32,466 nucleotides of DNA. Origin: Thermoflexus hugenholtzii JAD2 (GTDB lineage: Bacteria; Chloroflexota; Anaerolineae; J036; Brachytrichaceae). Below, one piece after another: positions 14,704-23,242 of this stretch (position 1 is its first letter; every line of letters begins with the position of its first letter). Under the pieces are notes generated by a model that was not told the origin of the DNA, searched no databases, and saw only the letters and a list, made by a program, of their open reading frames with translations. Position numbers and translations under genes: made by a program. The stretch spans positions 1-32,466 of the forward strand of contig CAMDWA010000036.1 of assembly GCA_945877855.1 (NCBI GenBank), read 5' to 3'.

Positions 14704-17217
14704 ATGAGCAAAGTATTTAATAGTTTGCGCACCAAAGTGTTGGGGGCACTTACATTAGCATTATTGGTATTATTTCTAGCCCAATATGCCATCACACGGG
14801 CTGTACTGCTGAATGGGTTTTCGCATCTCGATACAACCCGCGCCAACCTTAATTTACAACTCATTCGCACGGCCATCGAACAACAACTATCGCAATTGGA
14901 AGGGGTCACAAAAGATTATGCCTATTGGGATGAAATGATTGATTTTGTTAAGGGCAGTGCCCCCAAGCTCGATACAAATTTCAGCCCACAAACCTTTAAT
15001 AATTTGAAAATTAATTCCATTGTCATTACGGATATCAATGGCAAAATCTTATTTTCAAAGGCAATGAATTGGTCGAACAAAATGCCCCTAGCTCAATCGC
15101 GCGATTTACTGAGCGAAGCATCGTCAAGTGGGCGTTTGCTAAAACATACCACCCCCAACAGTGAAATTATTGGCTTAATTTTGCTCGATGGCAACCCAGT
15201 ATTGGTGGCCTCCATTCCCATTCTAAATAGCAATGCTGAGGGTGATATTTATGGCACAGTGATTATGACGCGGAACCTTGATGACACACTTATTAAAGCG
15301 ATTTACAGCAGCACCAAACTAACCACGACCTTAAAAACAATCCCAAATACAGATCAACAATCTCCGGCTGACAAACAATTATTAGACTATTTATATAACA
15401 ACCCAACTTATGTTGAAACGCAAGGCAACAATACGGTGGTTGCATCAGCACTTTTTAGCGATATTTCAAACAAACCAACCCTTATTTATAGCGTTGACAA
15501 CCCACGTGAAATTTACGCGCAAATTGTTGCCAGTACCGGCTATCTATTTTGGTCATCGTTTGCCATCTTTGCCATTCTCGGCCTCATTAGCTTGTTGTTT
15601 GATTATTTGGTCATTCGCCGTATTACAAAATTAACCAACCAAGTACACAAAGTTGGCACCGAATCATCGGGTATTTTTAGCCGCCTGCCAATATCAGGCC
15701 CACCCGATGAATTAGCGAATTTGACCGAGTCGATGAACAATATGTTGACACGCATCGAGCAAGGGATCGCCGAGCGTAAACGCGCCGAAGATCGCATTTA
15801 CCTGATGGCGCATTATGACCAGCTTACGCGCTTGCCTAACCGGGTATTGTTTACCAAACTGATCGATCAAGCCATTACGAATGCCAAAGCCAACCATTCA
15901 CAATTTGCCCTTTTGTTTATGGATCTTGACCGATTTAAAAATGTGAATGATTCGATTGGTCATGATGCCGGCGATGAATTATTGGTGATCGTCGCCGACC
16001 GGCTGCGCTCATTCATTCGTGGGCGGGCGCAAATTTCGCGCTTGGGGGGTGATGAATTTGTCATTTTGTTGCCCGATCTCATTCATACCTCACAGGCCGA
16101 AGAGTTTGCAGCCCGTTTGGTAACCGTGCTTAATCGGGTATGTGTGATCAAAGGGCAAGAGGTTAATGTATCGACCAGCGTTGGCATTAGCATTTACCCC
16201 AATGATGGCGAAAATATTGATATGTTATTGCGCAATGCCGATACCGCTATGTATCGCGCAAAAGAGCGTGGCCGCAACAATTATGTGTCTTATGGCAAAC
16301 ATATGAATATATTGGCAATTGAACGGCTGCAATTGGAGGTCAATTTGCGTCATGCGGTTGAGCGCAACGAATTGATTGTGCATTACCAACCCGTAGCCGA
16401 CCTCATCAGCGACCAAATTATTGGGGCCGAGGCTTTGCTAAGATGGAGCCATCCTATCTATGGGCATGTTCCGCCCACCAAATTTATCCCCATCGCCGAA
16501 GAAACTGGCCTCATTCAAATGGTGGGCAATTGGGTATTTAAAGCGGTGTGCCAACAACTGCGTTTATGGCTCAATGACAATATTGCGGTGGTTCCAATCG
16601 CTGTTAATATTTCGGCCAAACAATTGCAAAATAAATATTTTTTTGACGACACGCTCAAAATATTGCGCGAATACAATATTTCACCCAGTTTAATTGTATT
16701 TGAATTAACCGAAAGCACTGTCATGACCGATGATGATGAATCGACCTCGATCTTGCCACAATTTCAAGCGTTAGGCATCCGCATCGCCATCGACGATTTT
16801 GGCACTGGGTATTCATCTTTTAGCCGTTTACACAAATTTCCGGTCGATATTCTCAAAATCGACCAGTCATTTACCCGCCGTATTGATGATGCCAACAGCA
16901 GCGCCAGCGTCATCAAAGCAATCATCAACATGGCAAAAGCCCTCAAAATTCGAGTGATAGCCGAAGGGGTCGAAACCGAACAACAATGTGAATTTTTGCG
17001 CATCAATGAATGTGATGCCGTGCAGGGTTATTATGTCAGCAAATCATTAACAGTCCAAGATTTTGCAGACCAAATGCAAAAACAAGTGCATCATGGGCAA
17101 GTCGTCAGCACCTCAAAATTACGGACCCAACCCGTTTCAATCATTAACGGCAATGGCTCAATTGCCACCTACGAAAAAGGGTTGGCCGAGCTTGCTGCCT
17201 TCATCCCAGCCATTTAA
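14704..17217 (+). CDS. CHASE4-HAMP-GGDEF-EAL cyclic di-GMP signalling protein
   Basis: 837 residues, membrane-bound. Helix 1 at about 11-30, then an extracytoplasmic CHASE4 domain with its signature YAYWDEM (72-78), helix 2 at about 278-303, and HAMP up to about 360. The GGDEF domain starts at MAHYDQLTRLPNR; GGDEF itself is intact at 448-452, so diguanylate cyclase activity is possible. The inhibitory I-site RxxD is RGRA, with Asp replaced, suggesting weak product feedback. The EAL domain keeps EALLRW (Glu576), ELTEST, DDFGTGYSS and AEGVETEQQ, so phosphodiesterase activity is also possible. Which activity dominates cannot be read from sequence. The poorly conserved C-terminal 50 residues are of unknown role. 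It stands alone in its transcription unit behind hairpin unit E. Confidence 0.93.
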   Translation: MSKVFNSLRTKVLGALTLALLVLFLAQYAITRAVLLNGFSHLDTTRANLNLQLIRTAIEQQLSQLEGVTKDYAYWDEMIDFVKGSAPKLDTNFSPQTFNNLKINSIVITDINGKILFSKAMNWSNKMPLAQSRDLLSEASSSGRLLKHTTPNSEIIGLILLDGNPVLVASIPILNSNAEGDIYGTVIMTRNLDDTLIKAIYSSTKLTTTLKTIPNTDQQSPADKQLLDYLYNNPTYVETQGNNTVVASALFSDISNKPTLIYSVDNPREIYAQIVASTGYLFWSSFAIFAILGLISLLFDYLVIRRITKLTNQVHKVGTESSGIFSRLPISGPPDELANLTESMNNMLTRIEQGIAERKRAEDRIYLMAHYDQLTRLPNRVLFTKLIDQAITNAKANHSQFALLFMDLDRFKNVNDSIGHDAGDELLVIVADRLRSFIRGRAQISRLGGDEFVILLPDLIHTSQAEEFAARLVTVLNRVCVIKGQEVNVSTSVGISIYPNDGENIDMLLRNADTAMYRAKERGRNNYVSYGKHMNILAIERLQLEVNLRHAVERNELIVHYQPVADLISDQIIGAEALLRWSHPIYGHVPPTKFIPIAEETGLIQMVGNWVFKAVCQQLRLWLNDNIAVVPIAVNISAKQLQNKYFFDDTLKILREYNISPSLIVFELTESTVMTDDDESTSILPQFQALGIRIAIDDFGTGYSSFSRLHKFPVDILKIDQSFTRRIDDANSSASVIKAIINMAKALKIRVIAEGVETEQQCEFLRINECDAVQGYYVSKSLTVQDFADQMQKQVHHGQVVSTSKLRTQPVSIINGNGSIATYEKGLAELAAFIPAI

Positions 17218-17310
17218 ACAAATGAAACACCACTGATATCTATACTTTTATCAGCCTAAAGACCCATAAAACGATGTATCCATCTATCAGTGAGGTAAAC
17301 TCATTCGATC

Positions 17311-18345
17311 ATGGCTTCACGTCGCACATTCCTGAAGCTCTCTATGTTAGTGGGGGGAGGGCTTTCGTTTAACATAACAAACAAAGCGTTGGCAAGTGAA
17401 GAAGCAGAAATATTAAAAACATCTGCCCATTCACAAGGGCGCGTTATCACATCGGCAACGATTTATGACGCGCCCAAACGCAATGCCAAACGGTTAAAAA
17501 CATTAACCCGCGACACCGTCATACCCATCATTGGCGAAACCCAAGGCGAGCGGTTGTCACCAACCAGCGATTTATGGTACCGCACCGACAATGGCTATGT
17601 TTATAGCACTGGGGTGCAACCAGTTGATACAGAATTACAAACACCGGTTGCGCCCGAAATTGCCGCCGAGCGTTTTTGGGCCGAAGTATGTGTGCCATTC
17701 ACCGACACACGCCAATCATTACAGGCAAATGCCCGCCCCTTTAGACGCATTTATCATGGCTGTGTTTTTCGGGTGGTAGGGCTTACCCAAGACAAACAAG
17801 GCATATGGTGGTATCGGCTCGAAGATGGCTTTAATGGCAACAATGGCTTTATTTATAATTTGCATGTCAATGCCACCCACATGCGGCGGATCACCGCCGA
17901 AGATTTATCGCCGTTATCGCCAGAGATTGAAGACAAGCGTATTCAAGTCAATTTAAAGACCAATATCATTACGGCTTATGAAAATGGCAATTTGGTCAAC
18001 ACGGTGCGCTGCTCTAGTGGCATTTTAAAGCGTGACTTAGCCACGCCACGGGGCGAAATGAGCATCCTCTATAAAATGCATACCTCGCACATGCGTGACC
18101 GCACCCGCACCTATGACCTACCCGGCGTGGCTTTTCCCACCTACTTTACATGGTGGGGTCATGCCATTCACTGCACTTATTGGCATAACGACTGGGGCAC
18201 CTATCGCAGTCATGGCTGCCTCAATGTGCCCAATGAAGCCGCCCGCTGGTTTTGGCGTTGGACCCTCCCCAACGCGCCCTATGACACTAATTTTTATTCT
18301 GTTACACTTGCAAAAACCACTGGCACCAAAGTGTCCTTGATATAG
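17311..18345 (+). CDS. Tat-exported L,D-transpeptidase (YkuD) with SH3-like repeats
   Basis: 344 residues. The N-terminus SRRTFLKLSMLVGGGL is a twin-arginine signal with a hydrophobic core, and cleavage is expected near ALASEE. Two SH3-like segments follow: RVITSATIYDAPKRNAKRL up to WYRTDNGYVYS, and a second ending WWYRLEDGF. The YkuD catalytic domain occupies about residues 215-340 with His in HAIHCTYWHNDWG and the SHGCLNVP motif (Cys303 nucleophile). Such enzymes form 3-3 cross-links in peptidoglycan or attach proteins to it. Exported and periplasmic or cell-wall-located. The gene starts 93 bp after the GGDEF-EAL gene. That gap holds a spaced inverted repeat, CACTGATA at 17231 and TATCAGTG at 17285. 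Hairpin unit F begins 2 bp after its stop. Confidence 0.9.
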   Translation: MASRRTFLKLSMLVGGGLSFNITNKALASEEAEILKTSAHSQGRVITSATIYDAPKRNAKRLKTLTRDTVIPIIGETQGERLSPTSDLWYRTDNGYVYSTGVQPVDTELQTPVAPEIAAERFWAEVCVPFTDTRQSLQANARPFRRIYHGCVFRVVGLTQDKQGIWWYRLEDGFNGNNGFIYNLHVNATHMRRITAEDLSPLSPEIEDKRIQVNLKTNIITAYENGNLVNTVRCSSGILKRDLATPRGEMSILYKMHTSHMRDRTRTYDLPGVAFPTYFTWWGHAIHCTYWHNDWGTYRSHGCLNVPNEAARWFWRWTLPNAPYDTNFYSVTLAKTTGTKVSLI

Positions 18346-18347
18346 TT

Positions 18348-18460
18348 ATATTTCATAAGTGAAAATACAGTTTCGCCGAAATCACTATCCCCCTTGCCCC
18401 TCGAGGGGCAAGGGGGATAGTGATTTCGGCCTTTCCTCTATGCTCACTTATGAAAAGTAT
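18348..18460. repeat. 113-bp hairpin unit F overlapping the start of rsmA
   Basis: The central hairpin 18375-18430 is a perfect 56-bp palindrome with no loop (centre CTCGAG): outer GCCGAAATCACTATCCC, inner CCTTGCCCCTC. Outer ends are TTTCATAAGTGA on the left and TCACTTATGAAAAGTAT on the right, a variant of the ends in C, D and E. The proposed ATG of rsmA (18450) is inside the right end, so this unit supplies the 5' boundary of a housekeeping gene. Confidence 0.84.
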
Positions 18461-19343
18461 AAATAAGACGCGACATGCCGTGCCTTATTTAGCAAAAAAT
18501 TCAGTGTATCCAGAAGCAAAAAAAAGCCTTGGGCAAAATTTCCTTGTCGATGAAGCCATCGCCAAACGCATCGTGCTGTCTGCCAACCTCAGCCTCGATG
18601 ACACCGTCATCGAAATCGGCCCGGGCACGGGTGCGCTTACCCGTTTTTTGGTGCAACGCTGCAAACGGGTCTTCGCCATCGAGTTAGACCAACGCCTCAT
18701 TCCGCTGCTGCCCAATCACCCAGCCCTAAAAGTGGTGCATGGCGATGCGCTTGAGATGGATTTTAAACAATTGGTGGCTGATGATGGCGCGGCGCTATCT
18801 GCCGCTACGCAAAACCCGCCGCGCCCGGTTACATTTATCGCCAATTTGCCCTATTACATCACCTCTGCCGCCATTCGGCATATGTTGGAATGTGGCGTTT
18901 TGACCAGAAGTATTGTCATTATGGTGCAGCTTGAGGTGGCGCAACGCATTGTGGCCCAACCCGGCGATATGAGCTTGTTGGCGGTCAGTGTGCAGTTTTA
19001 TGGCAAAACCGAATTGCTCTTTCGGGTTCCGCCCTCGGCCTTTAAGCCCCAACCCAATGTGGATTCAGCCGTCATTCGCATTACGCCTCACGCTCAAGCC
19101 CCCACCCTGCCCGCCAAAGCCTTTTTTAGCGTGGTTAAGGCCGGCTTTTGCCAGCCGCGCAAACAATTGCGCAACACCCTCGCCAGTGGGCTTAATCTCG
19201 ACAAAGCGATGGTTGACCAATGGCTACAACAAGCCAATATCGACCCTAGCCGCCGCGCCGAAACGTTATCTTTGGCTGAATGGGAACGCCTGTGTCGCCA
19301 GCAATCGCCCAACACAAAGCAGGTTCAACCGCCACCCATATAG
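18450..19343 (+). CDS. rsmA: 16S rRNA dimethyladenosine transferase
   Basis: 297 residues from ATG 18450. RsmA (KsgA) dimethylates two adjacent adenines in helix 45 of 16S rRNA. KKSLGQNFLVDEAIA is the N-terminal signature, VIEIGPGTGALTRFL is SAM motif I, FAIELDQRL motif II, GDALEMD motif III and FIANLPYYITSA the catalytic NLPY motif. The C-terminal domain has AFFSVVKAGFCQPRKQLRN. The start is uncertain. ATG 18450 lies in repeat unit F and its first 14 codons read through another palindrome; GTG 18504 (leading straight to YPEAKKSLGQNF) is an alternative, and a GTG at 18420 inside the hairpin is rejected. Neither start has a Shine-Dalgarno. The stop lies only 2 bp from the convergent SRPBCC gene. 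Confidence 0.93.
   Translation: MKSINKTRHAVPYLAKNSVYPEAKKSLGQNFLVDEAIAKRIVLSANLSLDDTVIEIGPGTGALTRFLVQRCKRVFAIELDQRLIPLLPNHPALKVVHGDALEMDFKQLVADDGAALSAATQNPPRPVTFIANLPYYITSAAIRHMLECGVLTRSIVIMVQLEVAQRIVAQPGDMSLLAVSVQFYGKTELLFRVPPSAFKPQPNVDSAVIRITPHAQAPTLPAKAFFSVVKAGFCQPRKQLRNTLASGLNLDKAMVDQWLQQANIDPSRRAETLSLAEWERLCRQQSPNTKQVQPPPI
18461..18490. repeat. Degenerate GGCATGCC-family palindrome in the rsmA start region
   Basis: A 30-bp imperfect palindrome (outer AAATAAG and CTTATTT, core CGACATGCCGTGCC) related to those at 6583 and 23207. It directly abuts hairpin unit F, and if rsmA starts at 18450 it is translated as part of the N-terminus. Confidence 0.6.
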
Positions 19344-19345
19344 GC

Positions 19346-19753
19346 TTAAGCCGCTTCGACGTGGCGCTTGAAGCTATCCAAAATGGCTTGCCAGCCAGCA
19401 CGTTGCATTTCGGCTGGGTAAACAGTTTCGGGGTCGAAGACAACCGTGATGTTGGTGCCGTTGTCGGCTTCGGCAAATGCAATCTGTGCGATGCGGTCGC
19501 CAAAAGAATACTCGATTAGCTCATTCGTCACGACTTTAGTATAGGTTCCGGTAAAATCAAAACCCTCACTGCCGTCCTTCGCTTCCATACGCGAGCAAAA
19601 CTCGCCACCCGGGCGCAAATCTACGGTGGCGTTGGTAGTGTGCCAGTCGTCCGATGCAGCATTCCATTTAATGATATCGGCGGGGGTGATATATGCCCGC
19701 CAAACTTCGGTCACGGATGCGGCGATACTGGCTTGAACTGTAATTTTTGTCAT
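19346..19753 (-). CDS. SRPBCC/AHSA1-domain protein
   Basis: 135 residues filling one SRPBCC (AHSA1-type) helix-grip domain. Family marks are the N-terminal strand ITVQASIAASVTEVWRAYI, the WNAASDDWHT segment, LRPGGEFCSRMEAKDGS, and the closing helix RAGWQAILDSFKRHVEA. These proteins bind hydrophobic ligands in an internal cavity, and many bacterial members lack a known ligand. ATG 19753 has AAGGAGAGAT upstream. It is 134 bp downstream of an AraC regulator on the same strand, a frequent pairing. Its stop is 2 bp from the rsmA stop, with no terminator between. Confidence 0.88.
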   Translation of the reverse strand: MTKITVQASIAASVTEVWRAYITPADIIKWNAASDDWHTTNATVDLRPGGEFCSRMEAKDGSEGFDFTGTYTKVVTNELIEYSFGDRIAQIAFAEADNGTNITVVFDPETVYPAEMQRAGWQAILDSFKRHVEAA

Positions 19754-19887
19754 ATCTCTCCTTTTTAATCGTTGTAATTTAAATTTAAATCCAGATAAAA
19801 CACTTTTCGTGTGTATTTGGCTATGAATCCATAGATAAGGCTATTCTAGCGACAATGACGGAAAAAGTCTTGTATGAAAACGACACA

Positions 19888-20580
19888 CTACGAGATCGAA
19901 AGCGGAAGTCGCCGCGTGGGGGATTGCAATTGGGCTGGGGTTTGCCCAATCAATCGGCTAACCAATCGGGTGAAGTGGGCTTGATCATAAAAACCCAAGT
20001 CAAATGCGACATCGGCGATGCTGTGCCCCAACACCAATCGTCGGGCTGCCATTTGAGCACGTTCGATTTGCCGCAAAGCAGTGGGTGACAAACCCGTAAT
20101 ATTGACAAATCGGCGCTGAACCGAGCGCAAGGTGAGCGGCGTGTCGCCTTGCGCCAACACTTCGCGCACAATCGGGTCAAGCCGAATAAGATCAGCACGA
20201 ATGAGGCGATCGGCGAAAACATCGAGGTTCTCCAAGGTTGGAAATTCCCATACTGAACCGTGTAGCCAAAAACCGTTGGTTGCATTTGGCAAAACAATTT
20301 GGTCATCTACCAATGTTGCTACTTGCTTAACAATGGGGCAATACGCGCCAACGGGCAAGCGCACCCCCAACCACTCGCCATTTGGCGGGCAGTCAGCCAG
20401 CGTGGGCTTGGTTTCGGGTCCACGCAAAGTGACATAGCGCTGACCATCATGCACCGAAAATACCAATTCCCAGTGACCTTGTGCCACCGACATAAATGCG
20501 CCACCTGCGCTGCTGCGGCTATGCCATAACTGGCCAATATAAGGCGATTTTGTCAAACGGCTCGATGATTCAAACACCAT
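19888..20580 (-). CDS. AraC-family transcriptional regulator
   Basis: 230 residues. The N-terminal half (GHWELVFSVHDGQRYV, then RGPETKPT and GVRLPVGAYC) resembles the sensor of AraC proteins with a DUF6597-type domain. The C-terminal half holds the two AraC HTH motifs: TLRSVQRRFVNITGLSPTAL, then RRLVLGHSIADVAFDLGFYD and FTRLVSRLIGQTPAQL. The second motif matches the PROSITE-like AraC signature well. ATG 20580 has no visible Shine-Dalgarno. The gene precedes the SRPBCC gene on the same strand, so that gene is its likely target. The effector is unknown. Confidence 0.88.
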   Translation of the reverse strand: MVFESSSRLTKSPYIGQLWHSRSSAGGAFMSVAQGHWELVFSVHDGQRYVTLRGPETKPTLADCPPNGEWLGVRLPVGAYCPIVKQVATLVDDQIVLPNATNGFWLHGSVWEFPTLENLDVFADRLIRADLIRLDPIVREVLAQGDTPLTLRSVQRRFVNITGLSPTALRQIERAQMAARRLVLGHSIADVAFDLGFYDQAHFTRLVSRLIGQTPAQLQSPTRRLPLSIS

Positions 20581-20612
20581 AAATAAGGTAGGTGGCGCAA
20601 ATTATAAATCTC

Positions 20613-20672
20613 ATCTTTTCTATAAAGCTGTAGTTTCTCCCCATCAGAATTCAATGCTTATTGAGAAAATAC
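20613..20672. repeat. Possible hairpin-less remnant of the hairpin unit family
   Basis: CTTATTGAGAAAATAC at 20657-20672 matches the right end of units C and D (TTATTGAGAAGATAC). ATCTTTTCTATAAAG at 20613-20627 is an imperfect inverted partner. No GCCGAAATC hairpin lies between them. It lies 39 bp upstream of the ECF sigma gene. Confidence 0.45.
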
Positions 20673-20711
20673 AACAGCATCATCGCATATACTCTAAACA
20701 CATAATCACTT

Positions 20712-21326
20712 GTGATAGATTCTCCACCCGATTCGGATGATGCCTTGGCCCTGCGTGTTGCAAAACGCGATAAATTGGCGTTTTCAATGCTTTATGATCG
20801 CTATGCACGGGCGGTATATGTATTTGCCGCGCATTTGCTCGACCCAAACGAAGCCGAAGAAGTGGTGCAAGATGTGTTTTTGCGGCTTTGGAATAAAGCG
20901 GGGCAATTTGATAGCGCAAAAGGGGTATTTGGGGCATGGCTGATGCAAATTGCCCGCAACCGCGTCATGGATGCGCTGCAAAAGCGTAACAAACAATATC
21001 GGCAAGAGGTGCTAGATGAGGTTGACGAATTATTGGCCCAGATCCCCGATGAAAGCAACATTGAGCAGATGTCGTGGGAACGCCAGCAGCAACACGCCCT
21101 GCAACTGGCGTTGGCCCAATTGCCCGAAGACCAACGCCGTGCCATCGTTTTGGCCTATTTTGGCGGCATGTCGCACACCGAAATCTCAAACTCATTGGCA
21201 TTGCCGCTCGGCACAGTCAAAAAACGTATTGCTTTAGGGGTCAGCAAATTGCGTAAGGCCTTGCAACATATTAACCCCTTAGCGACAACGCCCGAAAAAG
21301 CATCTGATGCGAAGGAAAAGGAGTAA
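20712..21326 (+). CDS. ECF RNA polymerase sigma factor
   Basis: 204 residues. Region 2 is AFSMLYDRYARAVYVFAAHL followed by EAEEVVQDVFLRLWNKAGQF and AWLMQIARNRVMDALQKR (-10 recognition). Region 4 is LPEDQRRAIVLAYFGGMSHT followed by LALPLGTVKKRIALGVSKLR (-35 recognition HTH). The GTG at 20712 is the only usable start, because a stop lies three codons upstream in frame. The next gene, 12 bp on, is a zinc-finger anti-sigma factor of the RskA kind, as expected for the SigK/ECF19-like arrangement. It probably activates its own operon, including the P460-cupredoxin lipoprotein. Confidence 0.92.
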   Translation: MIDSPPDSDDALALRVAKRDKLAFSMLYDRYARAVYVFAAHLLDPNEAEEVVQDVFLRLWNKAGQFDSAKGVFGAWLMQIARNRVMDALQKRNKQYRQEVLDEVDELLAQIPDESNIEQMSWERQQQHALQLALAQLPEDQRRAIVLAYFGGMSHTEISNSLALPLGTVKKRIALGVSKLRKALQHINPLATTPEKASDAKEKE

Positions 21327-21338
21327 GATTAATTAAGC

Positions 21339-22139
21339 ATGACCTGTGAGCACATTCGCACACTTTTGGCCGAAACCGCGCTTGTAAATGAGGCAAACGC
21401 GGCCAACAATCCCGCAACAATGGCGGAGGTCGCGTCACATCTTGCCACCTGTGCAGACTGCGCGGCTTGGGCGCGTGAAAATGAGCGCCTATTTGCCATG
21501 TTGCCGATGGTATTGGCGCAGGTGTCTGAAGTGCAATTGCCCCCCCATTTAAAAGCCAAGGTCATGCAATCGTTAGAGGCAACATCGGCAGCGCAACCTA
21601 AGCGCCCCACCCGAGGCTGGGCGTGGCCCCAATTTAACGCCAACCTATGGCGTAAATTGGGCGCGGCCATGCTCATGTTGATGCTGATCGCCACCTTTGG
21701 TTGGGCGTTGCAACTCAATTCAGCGCTCTCGCAAGAACGCGCCTTACGCGCTGAATATGCCAATTTGCTCACTTTTCAACAAGAGATGGTATTAGAAGTG
21801 GTGGACTCACCCAAAGCCAACAAGCTATTTTTGCGGTCGGCGCAAACAGACAGCACCGCCTATGGCAAGGTATTTGTGCGGGCCGATCTACCGCATGTCG
21901 TCATCATGGCGGCGCGGCTGCCCATACCGCCAGCGGGCTTGGTCTATCAAATGTGGCTCATGCGTGACGGAAAATATGACATGGTAGGCGTGATGCCAGT
22001 AAACCCACAAGGCTTTGGCTTAATTGTGTTTGATGCCGACATGAATGGTCCTATTTACCAAAAAGCCCTGTTGGTGGCCCAACCCGCAGGCACAAACAAC
22101 CCCAACGCTGGCACATTCATTGTCGCGGGTGAACGATAA
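21339..22139 (+). CDS. Anti-sigma factor with zinc-binding N-terminus and RskA domain
   Basis: 266 residues. Residues 3-50 form a ZAS-type anti-sigma domain with CEHIRTLLAE and the H-x3-C-x2-C motif in ASHLATCADCAAW. A single membrane helix is at about 108-126 (LGAAMLMLMLIATFGWAL). The external part, residues 140-266, is an RskA C-terminal domain (VFVRADLPHVVIMAARLP, GLVYQMWLMRDGKYDMVG). Such proteins hold the ECF factor at the membrane until a signal triggers their proteolysis or release. GGAG lies about 15 bases upstream of the ATG, within the end of the sigma gene. The signal here may be redox or copper related, given the next gene, but that is inference. Confidence 0.9.
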   Translation: MTCEHIRTLLAETALVNEANAANNPATMAEVASHLATCADCAAWARENERLFAMLPMVLAQVSEVQLPPHLKAKVMQSLEATSAAQPKRPTRGWAWPQFNANLWRKLGAAMLMLMLIATFGWALQLNSALSQERALRAEYANLLTFQQEMVLEVVDSPKANKLFLRSAQTDSTAYGKVFVRADLPHVVIMAARLPIPPAGLVYQMWLMRDGKYDMVGVMPVNPQGFGLIVFDADMNGPIYQKALLVAQPAGTNNPNAGTFIVAGER

Positions 22140-22214
22140 CAGGGATCCAAACAGAGCTTGCCAAAGTAAAGATCAATAACAGCAAACAGCCTGTTACTTT
22201 ATTTTGGAGGAAAT

Positions 22215-23186
22215 ATGTTTAGATCTCAATTATTTACCCGCACCATCGCCCTTGCCGCCAGCGCAGTCACCCTTGCCGCTTGTGGCCAATTGCCATTGCC
22301 CAGCTTTTTACGCCCGGCTTTGCTCAATTTACCCAATTGCGCCGAGGGGGCCAACGCCATTTCAAAATTTGAGCTGATACAACCCACTCCCGCCCCTGCC
22401 GCCGCAGCCCCCGCCGCACCAGCCGCAAATGCGCCCACCCCACGCCCTGCGCCCAAGACCGATCGCGTCGGTTACCCCGACAATTATCAACAAACCTTCA
22501 AGCTTATGTATGTGCATGATCGCGGCCCTAACGGGCAAGCGCGGGTGATTTGTGGCAACGATCTCGCAGCCAGCGCCGCGCCCGGTCAAGCTTATCCCTA
22601 TGGCAGCATCCTTGTGATGGAAACGTATCGGGCCAAGCAAGAAGCGGGCAAAATTGTCAAAGATGACAAAGGTCACTTTATCCGCGAAGCCTTGGCCGGG
22701 GTGTTTGTCATGCGCAAAGAACAAGGCTTTGGCGTTGATTATGGTCAATGGCGCTCTGGCGAATGGGAATATGTGGCATTTCGACCCGGCTCGAAGGATT
22801 ACGCCACCGCACCCACAGCCAGTAATTCGTGCGCAGCTTGTCACGCATCAGGCAGCAGCGAAAAATTTGATTTCACCTTCCGCACCAGCTTAAGACATCA
22901 GGCCGATCATTATTCACAAGTGGCCCAACCCGAAGCCAACCAAGTGGTGATGAGCAGCATGGCTTATGGCCCGGGCACGCTGACAGTCAAAAAAGGCACA
23001 AAAGTGACTTTTCTCAATCGCGATCAAATGACGCACAATGTCGTTGCCAATGACAAATCATTCGACTCTGGCAATATTGCCACCGGGGCCGAATGGAGCT
23101 ACACGTTCGATAAAGTCGGCACATTTGATTACACCTGCACCTATCACCCCGACCAAATGCGCGGGCGAATTGAGGTAAGGGAATAG
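22215..23186 (+). CDS. Lipoprotein: cytochrome P460-like c-heme domain fused to a cupredoxin
   Basis: 323 residues. Lipobox LAAC with Cys23 gives a lipid anchor. An Ala/Pro-rich linker spans about 56-82. Residues 85-225 resemble cytochrome P460-family domains (YPDNYQQTFKLMYVHDRG, YRAKQEAGK, VFVMRKEQGFG, WEYVAFRPGS) and end with the heme c motif CAACH at 206-210. A short linker leads to a plastocyanin-like domain from about 240, with copper ligands His274 (MTHNVV), Cys308, His311 and Met315 (CTYHPDQM). All type 1 copper ligands are present. It acts outside the membrane in electron transfer or oxidation of a small nitrogen compound; P460 proteins oxidise hydroxylamine, but the substrate here is not known. 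GGAGG precedes the ATG. The ECF/anti-sigma pair lies upstream. Confidence 0.87.
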   Translation: MFRSQLFTRTIALAASAVTLAACGQLPLPSFLRPALLNLPNCAEGANAISKFELIQPTPAPAAAAPAAPAANAPTPRPAPKTDRVGYPDNYQQTFKLMYVHDRGPNGQARVICGNDLAASAAPGQAYPYGSILVMETYRAKQEAGKIVKDDKGHFIREALAGVFVMRKEQGFGVDYGQWRSGEWEYVAFRPGSKDYATAPTASNSCAACHASGSSEKFDFTFRTSLRHQADHYSQVAQPEANQVVMSSMAYGPGTLTVKKGTKVTFLNRDQMTHNVVANDKSFDSGNIATGAEWSYTFDKVGTFDYTCTYHPDQMRGRIEVRE

Positions 23187-23206
23187 AAATACACAGCGTA
23201 TAGGTA

Positions 23207-23234
23207 TTAGAGGCGCGGCATGCCGCGCCCCTAA
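23207..23234. terminator. GGCATGCC-family palindrome between convergent genes
   Basis: A 28-bp palindrome with one mismatch: TTAGAGGCGCGGCA and TGCCGCGCCCCTAA. It sits between the stops of the P460-cupredoxin gene (23186) and the enolase-superfamily gene (23243), just as the related palindrome sits between sucC and kimA. It can act as a two-way terminator although a U-tract is missing. Confidence 0.65.
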
Positions 23235-23242
23235 CACCCATA

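Noticed and set aside
18420-18449. GTG 18420 as the rsmA start
   Set aside because: It lies within the perfect palindrome of hairpin F and adds residues not found in the family.
20613-20672. Complete seventh hairpin unit upstream of the ECF sigma gene
   Set aside because: Only the end-like sequences are present, the left one poorly matched, and the hairpin core is missing; kept as a possible remnant only.
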